Positions 26,101-38,100 of a stretch of 64,000 nt of DNA are shown here, piece by piece. The position numbers were made by a program, and so were the translations under genes. This DNA is from Ascarosepion bandense. Taxonomy: Eukaryota > Mollusca > Cephalopoda > Sepiida > Sepiidae. The stretch spans positions 1,125,001 to 1,189,000 of the forward strand of contig JBBBDQ010000310.1 in the NCBI GenBank assembly GCA_037127315.1. The letters are read 5' to 3'. The number at the start of each line of letters is the position of its first letter. Within the stretch, counting starts at the first letter, position 1. The notes below the pieces were generated by a model that worked only from the letters and a program-made list of their open reading frames with translations, did no database searches and had not been told where the DNA came from.

Positions 26101-29100
26101 AATTTCAAGAGATTAATTACAGAGATTGTTTTGACAGGTAAGAATAAATTATGAACAGGAATGCTATTCATGCCATACATTTAATAAATTAAACCAATTT
26201 GATTATTATGACTACTCTATGCCACATTGGTATGTACAAAATTATAAGTTAAAGGAAAATTCTAGATCTTTTATTTAACTTACTTTTTGAAGCCAGCCAA
26301 TTCAGTTACCATTTCATCCAGTTTTTCAACCTTGTAAAGAAAATCATTAAGATTCTTTTAATGTATATTAATTTTTAGCACATTAACAAACAATTATTTT
26401 TTTTAATTATTCTTTATATATATGAAAACAATTTCTAAAGAATTAGAAATAAATCCAATTTTTAATCAGATTTATATTATTTCAAACATTATGAAATGTG
26501 TACTATAATGTGTATGTGTTTATGTTTTATTAATATGCTTTCCATTTCTTTTTAATGAAACAAACATCCCACTTTTTTTATTCAGTATTAACTGAAAGGT
26601 CAACATCAGTTACAAAAGGCTTCTTTTTCTAAATTCAGCCATGTAGTCTTAAACATTGTAAGAAGCAAGACCTGTGTAAATTGTAGAGATTTATTTATAA
26701 TTTTTTTAATGTTATACTGTTCAACCCATGAATATTCCCAGATAGAAGAAAAATGACAATCTCTCCTAAAAATACTGAAATGTCTCCCCAACAGATCATT
26801 AAGATCATTGCCTTTATCTAAGATGACCTCTTCTCCAATCCCTTTCTGTCTTTATTTCCTTCTCTTACTGTTTGCCTCTTGTTAATACATAGATATTTTG
26901 TGTTAAGCCTTATTTCAAGAAAAGGTTATGAAATAAGAAAATTGATTCTCATTCTAAATACTTTTTAGAAGGCTGTATTCACTAAAATAAGAGTTAACTT
27001 CTGAAAACCAAGTTTTTATCAAATTATTCATGTTTTCACAATGACAAAGATTTATGAACTATGAAAACCTTTCAGAAAAAAAGAGATTGAAGAGAAAGGT
27101 AAAATAATTCAACATTTAATACATGCACAATTAAATGCCTAAAATAAACACTTATATGCAACAGCAACTTTACAGGAAATTCTTTTGTTAACTTCATCCA
27201 AGAAAAACATGTTTTATTAAATAGTTGTATAAAAACTTAAACTGATATTGATTTATCCAGAAATAATAACTGAGCATTATATGACAATGTTGATACAAAA
27301 GAATTAACTTGTGATTTAAAAACAAAAGTAAAGTAAAAAAAAAAATAGCCTTTATGTGAGAAGAGAAGAAAGATAAGTTAAATATGTAGCATATATTCTT
27401 TTGTCATTTCTTGTAAATGCATTACCAAAAAAGTGGCATAGAGGATTTTTCCCTACATTATCTCAGCTACAATATTTTTAATATAATGGCATTTAATATA
27501 AAAATTGTAATTGTTCACCTTCTCTTCATCACCATTGAACAGTTCCAAGAAACTGGCCTGCGTTCCCGTGGTTCCTTTAACTCCACGGAATCTAAGATCA
27601 TTTCTGGATCTTTCTAGGTTACGAAGATCCATTAGTAAGTCTTGGATCCACAGACATGCTCGTTTACCCACTGTTGTCAGTTGTGCTGGTCTAGAAAATA
27701 GCAAAATTTAAAATCAGTGTTAAATGGTAAAAGATAAAATTGCTGAGAAGATGACTTGATAAGCTATCACAGAAGAAACTGCATGACCAGGATGATTTTG
27801 TAGAAGCAAAAAATTCACTTTTTATAGCTTATCTTTGAAAGAGATTATCATAGAGACTACTTTTGTTCTTAGGATTATTTAAGCTTAATCCAAATCATGA
27901 ACAGTATAAAACTAAAATTCACCTTTATTTAATCAGAAAGTGAAAAAAAGCAAAAGGGCTATGAAAGTTTTGGTATTTCACATAGATAAGAAAAAAAAAA
28001 AAAAAATCACAAAATGGTTTACCACATTATAGCAGAAAACTAATTCTCTAATATATAAATATATAAATTCTCTTTATAAGTAATGTTTACCTAAAAATTA
28101 AAAAAAATATCATTTTTTCTAGTTACTAAGAAGATGAATATCTTCAAAGTAACTTTAATGACATGAAACATTGTTCTTAAAAAGCAGTAAAACTATTTTA
28201 TTCAACCACTTTTTTGGCTTATTTGTCATTAAAGATTTATTATAGAAAATTGATTAAGTAACTAAAAATTAACATATATCTTAAAACAAGGAAAACTATG
28301 TTTACAATCTAAAACAAAATTTATACCAATACTAAAGAACTTAGAAACATTAGCACTTACTGTAAATGTGTGTAGCCCAAACAAGGGAGACTTCTGTGCT
28401 CCTCAGCAAACTTCACTAATCTCTGAATGCAACGTGCAAGCTGATTAAAACAAAAAGATAGCAATGAGAATTATGTGTGAATAAATAAAATTTATCTGTA
28501 AAACTGGGACTGCTGTCAATTTCATTGTGCATTGCACATTGACAAGAATAAAAAATTCCTAAAACCAAACTAAATACGATATTGGTCATTGTATACACCA
28601 CAAAAAATAAATTTAACAAGTAAAAACCAATTTCCAACAGATAATTTTAATTTTTTTATAGGTAATAATGATGATCTCATTGCCAGAATTTTTAGTAAAA
28701 AATCCTTAGAATTAAAGATTATGAAGAATTGAACTTGCAGTGGAAGTATCACTCAAACCAAGTTATTTCTGCCATTGCTCAAAATGAATCGCCAGTGAAA
28801 GCAAAATAAAAACTGATAGTTAAAATGGTTCTCAGAGAGACCACTCTTCAATGAAAGCATAAAAAAATGTTAAATTCATAGATTTGTATTTTAGAGTTGA
28901 TTTTGTGGTGTAGTGGATATTAGCTCAGAATGATAAATTGGAGAGCTGAGTTTGAATTCTAGTTGAATTTGTTGCATTCACTAACACGCTAATACCCTTG
29001 GGAAAGTATTAATTTGTCTTCTCCCTCCAGCTATGGGTTAAATAGCAAGACAGATTGGATTCTATAGCCTTGGTTGGCAACCAGTCTACTGCAGAAAGTC

Positions 29101-32100
29101 ATGGCAACCTAATGTGGGAAAATCTCCTGCCCAAGTGTGTATCACGTATGGCACTTAACTGACTGACTGATATTATCAAAGCCTCATCTCAGAAGATATT
29201 AGTTTTACAGATATTACATGAAAGAACTTGATTTTTATACATTTTGTAAAAACTAGAAGGAACCTTACTTACAAACAATAAGAAATTAACAATTATACAT
29301 TTACTAAATGATAATTATTCCAATTAATTTTTAAATTATCTCATCTGGCTTTTAAAAATACTCATCTTTTAAACTTTTCAGATCAATAAATTCCTGTCAA
29401 ATCTCAATGAAAGAAAAAAAAATACCAAGGACATTTCATAAATGAGAAAGATATTTCAATATAATAATCAGTTATTAAAATCAGAGTTGCTTTTCAGGCT
29501 TAACATTTTTTGTTGTAACATTAAATAACAGAAAAAATTATCTTAGCTTTAGTGATAAAAAAACTAATTTCCATTTTATTTGCATGCCAAACATTAGCTA
29601 TTAGGTTGTTACAAAAATAATGGCAGATTTCAGAAACATAATTTTATTCTAGAAATATTGAAATTAGTTCAAAATATTGAAATTAGTCATTGAGCATCTA
29701 TGCATCGCTGCCATCGATCAACAAGATTATTTATTCCTCATTGATAAAAAGTTATTGGCTGTGATGCAACAAAATCTTTGAAAGCTGATTCTACCTCTTG
29801 TTTGAACCTAATAGTTTTACCATTTAAAAATGTGTTTCAAAAAATGATAAGCAGTGTATGAAAATCAGGAGAATATGGAGGATGGGGTAAACTCTCATAT
29901 CCAAAGTCTGTGAGTTTTTTCAACATCATTATTGCAACATGTGGCCACGCATTATTATAGAGCAGAATTGGACTACATCGATCCACCAAAGCAGGTTTCA
30001 TTTTTGGCAGGTGTGCATGCATTTCTGCAAGTTGATTGCAGTAAAGCTCTGCATTAATATTTTGGTTGGGTTCCAGAAAGCTGTAGTGGATAACACCAAT
30101 TGCAGACCACCAGACATTCACAATAATCTTTTGCTGATGCAACACATTTCTCCGACAACCCTAACAGAAGTGGATAACACCATTTGCAGACCACCAGACA
30201 TTCACAATAATCTTTTGCTGATGCAACACGTTTCTCCGACAACCCTAAAGGAAGGGACTCACTTCTAGACCTCTGCTTCACTTCCATCCCAGACTCTTGC
30301 ACTACCAGACAACTCTGCCCACTCGGAAACTCTGACCACACTGTAGTGTTCGTCAATATTTCACTACACTCCCGCCCGACCCATGAAACCCAGACAAGTA
30401 GAATATCCTACTGCTATCAAAGAGCAGACTGGGATTCGTTCCGAGACTTCCTCTGTGACATCCCTTGGAACAACGTTTTTAGTCTTCCCATCGAAGAATG
30501 TGCATCCGAGGTCTCCTCCTGGGTTAAGGCTGGCATCGATGCCTTCATCCCTGCTAAGAAATTCCAGCTTAAATCTCATTCGTCTCCATGGTTCTCACCC
30601 GCTTGCTCGGCTGCCATTGCCCACCGGAATCATTTCTTCCAACTCTATTGTAACTACACGTCGGACCAAAACAGGCGCCTTTTCACTTCAGCTCGTAATA
30701 AGTGTAAAAGGATACTTAACGAAGCTAAGATGTTGTTTGCTGCCAGAATGAAGCAACGCATAGCATGCTCTAAATTCGGCGACAAAGACTACTGCCGACT
30801 CTGTAAAAGAGTACTTAACAAGAGCAAGTCCACAATACCCCCGCTAATCAACAAATTTGAGGTCCTCACCTCCCCAGCAGATAAGGCTGAATGCTTTGCC
30901 CGCAGATTTTCGAACAATTCAAGTCTGGACTCATCTGGAGTTTTTACACCCGACTTCTCACCTAGAACCGAGGCACAACTGAATGATGTCCACATTACAC
31001 CTTCGCTTGTCTCTAAGATAATCTTAAAACTTGACCCTCACAAAGCGAGTGGTGGGGACGGAATCCCAACCATAGTCTTAAAGAAATGTGCCCCTGAACT
31101 CTCCTCTGTCCTTTCTAAGCTCTACAACCTCTGCCTATCTGCTTCCTGCTTTCCTGCCTGTTGGAAATCTTCCTCTGTAGTTCCTATATTTAAAAACACT
31201 GGAGAACCCTCGGACCCTGCAAATTACCGCCCCATCAGCCTTCTTCCGATCTTTGGCAAAGTGTTTGAAGCCATTATCAACGCCGAGGTGGTTCAGCATC
31301 TCACAGCACACAGGCTCCTCTCGGACAAGCAATATGGTTTCCGCTTCACCAGGTCTACTGCTGATATGCTAACGACCATCACCGAGTACATATACCAGGC
31401 ACTCTACAGGAATGGCAAAGCCCGAACCATTGCCTTGGATATATCTAAGGCGTTCGACAGAGTTTGGCATGCTGGCCTTCTATGTAAACTGCGGAGCTAT
31501 GGTATAACTGGACATTTGTTTCAACTGATCCAGTCATTCCTCTCTAACCGCACAATGAAGGTGGTATTAAATGGACATGCCTCCCAGAACTACCATACAA
31601 ACGCAGGTGTCCCCCAAGGCTCCATCTTAGGTCCTACACTCTTCCTGATATACATTAATGATCTCCCTGATTCCATAAGAGCCCAAGTAGGTTTGTACGC
31701 CGATGACACCACAGTTTACTCTCGCCTCCTACAAAAATCTGGTGTAAGCGTCAAAGCTAACCTCGCAGCCGAGATTGAAAAAGACCTCCAATCCATATTG
31801 GACTGGGGTAAGAAATGGCTAGTAAATTTTAATGTTTCTAAAACGAAGCTACTCTCAATTAACCATCATCGACAATCTCACCTACCTCCAATTAGCATGG
31901 ACCAGGCTTGCCTCCCAGAGAGTAAAACACTACGCCTCCTTGGTCTCACACTTTCAGCGAACCTCAAATGGAATGACTATATCGAATCCATTGCTAAATC
32001 CGCTGCTATGAAAGTCGGTTCTCTGTGTAGGGCCCAAAAGTTTTTTCCATCTAAATCTATCCTGCACATATATAAATCTACCATCCGCCCGTGCATTGAA

Positions 32101-35100
32101 TACTGCTGCCATATCTGGTCGGGTGCCCCTGCTATTCTCCTCGGGCTTCTCGATAAGGTTCAGAGGAGGGTCTGTAATGTGATAGATACCGACTTGGCAG
32201 ACTGCCACAGGTGCGACGTGGCTTCCCTGTGTCTCTTCTATAAATACTTTCACGGCTTCTGCTCCGATGAACTTAGATCACTGGTGCTCCCTAGATACGA
32301 ATTTGCACAAGATACTAGATTAGCAACTAGATCCCACCCTTTTACAGTGAAACCGATAAAATTCAACTGCAACTTCTACTCCAACAGTTTCTTTCCTCGC
32401 ACTTCCCGACTGTGGAATTCCCTTCCACATGATTGCTTCCCTGACGGCTACAATCTCCAGGAGTTTAAATGTAAGGTCAATAGACACCTAACACACTAAC
32501 CTGCTCCCATTCTATCAAACACTCTTCCCATCTGCCCAATCCTCATCCTCAGTATCCTTACTCATCTGTCACCTTCCTCCTGACATTCCCTATGTCTAGC
32601 CACTCCTTCTCTTTACCTTCCCCTATGTAACCCCATGCGCAATAGTGGCAGTGGAATGCCTTGCTTGGGGTGAAATGATTAAAAAAAAAAAAAAAAAACT
32701 TTGGCTATGGGAAATGTTTGCAGGGACTCAAAATCAAGTTACTGAATAGATCGTTTATAGTTATTATAAAGGATCACAAGTGACTATTCAGTCAAGAAAG
32801 GGATCATTCGTGTTACACAGAAAGAGTCTCAAGCACACTTCAAAATGCTTAAGTTTTTTATTTTCATTGTGATCATGAGAAACCCATTTATCGAGCTTTT
32901 TCACATTGCAAATACTCTGCAAATGTGAGACTGTTGCAGTGCTGACACCAAGCGTCTGAAACATTTCTCTGATACTATGACATGGGTTTTGCTCAACAAC
33001 TGCTTGCAATTATTTGTTGTCAAGAATACATGACTCTCCTCTACCTTCTTCATCTTCAACTGGAATTTTTGGAACCACCTTCATACTGTCTGATCACTTG
33101 TGGACCCATCACCCAATGGTTAGTTGATATTGGCAGAAGCTTGGGAGGTACTGTGCCTAAGTTTGAACTCATGCAAGAAAAATAAATGATCATGTTTTGT
33201 CATGTTCATAGTTAAGAGCTTCTGTGCTTCAGGAATATTTGTCAGAAAATAAGTTAAAAATTATTAAAGAGCACATATCAATTATTATGCATACCAATAT
33301 TCACCTAATGTATACTATGTTAAAAATGGCTTTTCAAAATAAACACTTCGAGCAGCCATTATTTTTGTAACAACCTAATACAACTCATTTTCTACTCTGG
33401 TCATATTGTCAATCTATTTCTTTATAATTTTATTAATCTTTATATATTTCTTAATTTGACATTTGCTAAGGAAGTGCAACTTAAACCTCAGGCCTACAGT
33501 TGCCGATATCAACTCTCGTTTAGAAAGAATTTTAATCAACAATTTACTGATGGTTTAAAAGTAAGAAAAAAACAAAAAAAGATCAACTTGCCTTAGGAAG
33601 TATGATATCAAATCCATCTCTAAGAACAATTAAATCCTGAAGAAAAAAAAAAAAAAAAAAAAAAAAAATAATAATAATATATATATATATATATTTATGA
33701 AAAATTGAAAAGTATTCTTAAATTGTTTTTTATATAAATAACCAGAACTGAATTTCAGTAACTAATATAACCTTAATATTTTATAAAACTTTCCTAGCTT
33801 TGCAAATAGTGTTTATGATACAATTAATACTGGTGGTTAATATTAAAATATAAAAGTTTGTACCTGTCTTCAGTATTCAAGTAGTAAAGCAAGTTAATCT
33901 ATTTGAACAGAATTTTTTTGACAAATCAAACAATGGATGAATTGAATTACCAAACCAGTAATAAAAATTAACAAGTAAATAAAGCAAAACAAAATTTAAA
34001 AAAAAATATTAATCATCTATTATACAAAATTTAAAACAGCTAACCTCTTCATCAAAAACAACAATTCAACTACAAGAACCAAATTACAACAAACTAATAT
34101 TATTTACAAATCCACATGTCCCTTCAAGAACTGTGTTCTTGATCCTAATTTTGTAATTAATTATACTGACCATACAACTATGAAACCGACTCAAAGACTC
34201 ATGCTGCATATCTCTTAAAAGAGCTCAATTTGATCTCATTTAAACACACACAAAACACAAATATCATAGCATCATCCACATGCAAAAAAAGACAAAAACA
34301 ATGGAGGCTTTATTGATAAAAAAGAAAAACCCATCACTTAATATTGTTATATATCGCCGTACGACGACAAAACAACAAACACGCATATATAAAAATATAA
34401 GGTTATATTTTTATTAATGACGACGAACCGTGTGGAATAGAGAACAGGAGAGTGAGAGCGCACATAGAATGGGTTGACGGGAGTGTAGTCTTGCCTGTGG
34501 TGTTTCTCTGCTTCCACTGGCCATTCTCTGCTGGCGAATCCGTGTGTCGAGGTCTTTATATAGTCTTCTAGAACCGGGACTTTCCTTCCGGTCCTGCCTC
34601 GCCCACGCAACGCCCACATAATTCCCAGAGACACCTGTTCTGTTTGCCTCCGTAGTCATTTCCGCCGCTGTCGGAAATAAGGTCAAACGACATCCGCTCC
34701 GGCCTCGACAGGATGTATTTCACAAACACCCGCCCTGCCGCTCGCCGACCCCTCCACCGACGGGAAACACCATCGCTTGCATCACTTCCTCGGGTGGGGC
34801 CAGATTGTTATATTACACTCCTCGGCCTCCCATTTTCCAAAATGTTCACCTAAGAACATTTTAAGCGCAACACCCTCACCCCCCCCCCCCCATGCCACAC
34901 AAGCCCGACAATTGTACAAAACATGTGCACGCCGAAACAAACAAAACAACAAAAAAAAAAATATATGGGGGAGCCTACATCGGCAACCCAACAATGTTTG
35001 TGTCCATTGTGGAATTTTCATAATGTTCTTTTTTTTTTTTTTTTTTTTAAGTTTCTGTAACTTTCAATGTTCGTTTCCTTTCTCGACTCTGTCCATACGC

Positions 35101-38100
35101 GTAGACGCCTCGATGCACGACCATATGATCATAGGCGGTAACCGCGCCCCAGTTTCTAAACTGACATCGAGTAAATGACCTTTGACCAACCCCATGCGTG
35201 TTTCCGCTCGAGTTTATTGTTACACATGTAACTTCATTTAATTTAATTTAATTTCAAACATACTATGTTTGAACACAGAAAAAACTGCGATTATCTGCAG
35301 TACATATCATTCATAGTCTGACCGAGAAATGTTCAATAGAAAACGAAGAAAATTACCCTGATTCCAACGTTAATCCGCATGCAATTTACTTGTGGAGGAT
35401 TAGAGGTTTCATCTATCTTAATTTAGTCTAAAAAAAATGGACCCGTGACTCTTAATTCATTAGTTTGTATCTTCCGCATGTTTTGCTATAAGGAAGGTGA
35501 CCTAACTATTTCACTTAAACTATCGTTAATCCTCCCACTGCTTTCTTTCCCAATCCTATAGCATATCAGCCAATAAGTCTACAAGACTTTTCAGTTGTTC
35601 TTTCTTTTTGTTCCGATCAACTGTGGAATCTGCAGGTCTATCCGTGCTTTTTGCCCCAACAGACGTTTCGCACTTTGAGCAATCATCCTCGAACGTGGAT
35701 GAAACATTATTTATACCACCGATTCTATCATCACTATCAATAGTTGACACATTTTTATTCGCCATTTTACGTCGCATCATGATGCGACGCTCCATTAATG
35801 GAACATCAGACTCATCGTCTGATTCCACACGTTGGTGTCGATTTTTGTGCACTGGAAAGTCGGTCTGTTCTGCTCCGGATTCGTCATCCGAATCACTGGA
35901 TTCTACTGGAGCAGCCAATACAATCTTTCGTAACGGCCTATCGGAAGTAGGGATTTTCCATTCATCAATGGACGCTGCCCGAAGATGCTCAGCATGCGTC
36001 TTAATGACTGAGCCGGTTAACTGATCTCTAATTCTATAAGAGACCGGGCCAGTCTTTTCAATGATCACATAATATGGCCGCCAGCGCACATCTAACTTCC
36101 TTTTCTTTTGGTGATTCTTATAGTACACCAAATCACCAACCTCAAAAGTTGTATTTTTCGTCTTACCACGCGACTTATCTATCGCGGCTCTCCTCGCTTT
36201 TCTTATATTATTCCTAACTAAAGTGAAGCTACGATGCATTTCCTGTAGTGCAATTTGGTGATGCTCATCACCATAATATATGCGACGAGGCCTCAGTATA
36301 TTGTCCAAGGGCAAAATAACATCCCCGTTGAGCAAGTAATACGGTGAAAACTTAGTGGTCTCGCTCACATGAAACCGGATAGCTGCCAACATTTGGTTAA
36401 TGTAAATATCCCACGACTGTTCGTTGTTGCCGATTTTTTTTGCTAGAACATCATGCATTGTTCTGTGAAACCTCTCAACCTTACCGTTGCTCTGGGGGTG
36501 ATAAAAAGAAGTTGTCACATGGTGTATATTTAGGTCTTCTAATGTCTTTTTCATTACCCTGTTGACATTTTCTGGCCCATTATCAGTTAAAAGCTGAAGT
36601 GGTGTCCCAAATCTGGGGAAAATTTCGTCAACTAAGAGATGCACCACTGTTTCTGCCTTCTTGTTAGGAACCGTAAATGCCTCCGGCCAACCACTGTACA
36701 TATCTATGAATGTAACTATGTATTGGTTACCTGAATGGGTCTTTGGGTAGGGTCCTGAGACATCTAAAGCAACCTTTGCGAAAGGAAAAGGAGGGAAGTC
36801 ACATTCCTGTATGGGGGGTTGCTGCTTCTTTAGGTTTCTTGTCTGACACGGGATACATTTACCTACAAAATCATTTATTTCTCTAAGTAAACAAGGCCAG
36901 AAATACTTTTGTTTTATTGAGTGGAATGTCTTATCCACCCCCATATGGCCACTGTCATCATGGTATTGAACTAGCACCCTTTTTCTAAGGTGAGATGGTA
37001 CATACAGCCTGATGAAGGGTTCATCATCAGGTTGAGACAAATAGTACACCACCTCATCCATTACTATATATCTCTTCTGTTCTGCTTTGGTAGCCCTACC
37101 ATTTCGTAATCTAATCTTCAGGTCTAAGATGTTTTTGTCTGATTCTTGCTCCCTGATTATGTCTATTCCTTTCAATGTGGGCCGTTCGGATGCCTCTGAT
37201 GAATTTCCGACATTTTTATGGGCTGCTAATTCTTCCAGCTCCATTAGGTTGGAGTTTATAACACTAACCAAGTAATTTCTATCATCTATATCTACTGGAG
37301 AAGCAATATGGTCTTCGTTTACACCAACAGCGCGTGATAAGAGATCCGCGCAAACATTATCCTTACCCTTAAGATACTGTATGCTGCAATTGTAGCCAGA
37401 CATGCTCAGAGCCCAAGTCTGTATCTTCTTATTTTGTATGGGCGAATTAAGTAAGTGCTCCAGGGGCCTATGATCAGTGTATATTGTGAATGTTGCGCCA
37501 TGCAGGTAGTGATTCAGTTTTTGAAGAGCATAGTGTATGGCATAAGCCTCTTTCTCTATAGTTGACCACCTCGTTTGTGTGTCACTTAATTTATGGGACA
37601 ATAAATAAATTGGTTTTTCTACATCCTTCCTATTTTCCTTATCGTACACCACCTGGGATAGGCATGCGCAAATCGATTGATCGGATGCGTCAGTATATAA
37701 CCTATACGCCTTATTTGGGTTGGGATAGGCTAGTGTTACCATCTCCGCGAGCTTCGTTTTTAGTGTATCGAAAGCGGTTTGGCAAGCATCGTCCCATTGG
37801 AATCGTGCATATTTCCTTGTCAAATTGACCAGCGGTTCGGCTATATCAGAGAAATTTCTAATAAAGCGGCGATAGTATGAGGTCATCCCAATAAAAGCTC
37901 TTACTTGCCTAACAGTGGTTGGAGTAGAAACTGACTTTATAGCCTTGACTTTATTGAGGTCTGGTTGTATTCCCTCTTCACTTATCTTGAACCCCAGGTA
38001 TTGGGTCTCTTTCTTAAAGAACTCACACTTAGCTGGCTTCAGTTTAAGGTTGTACTTACGTAGACTACTCAAGACTGTGTCTATATGTTTTAAATGATCT

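Larger units (their letters stand above)
29601..33378 (-). mobile_element. mariner transposon split by a nested LINE
   Basis: TA sites flank terminal inverted repeats: left TTAGGTTGTTACAAAAATAA, and the right end is its reverse complement (ttatttttgtaacaacctaa). Transposase is on the minus strand. The N-terminal half lies at 33010-32710 ([20 protein letters not shown] and [10 protein letters not shown]). The C-terminal half is at 30145-29837 ([41 protein letters not shown]). The second catalytic Asp appears as Asn in YNNAWPH, and frames are broken, so it is inactive. The LINE occupies about 30244-32698. Confidence 0.92.

Noticed and set aside
34846..35555. env-like gene in the intact Gypsy
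   Set aside because: No frame of useful length with signal peptide or membrane segment between the pol stop and the LTR.
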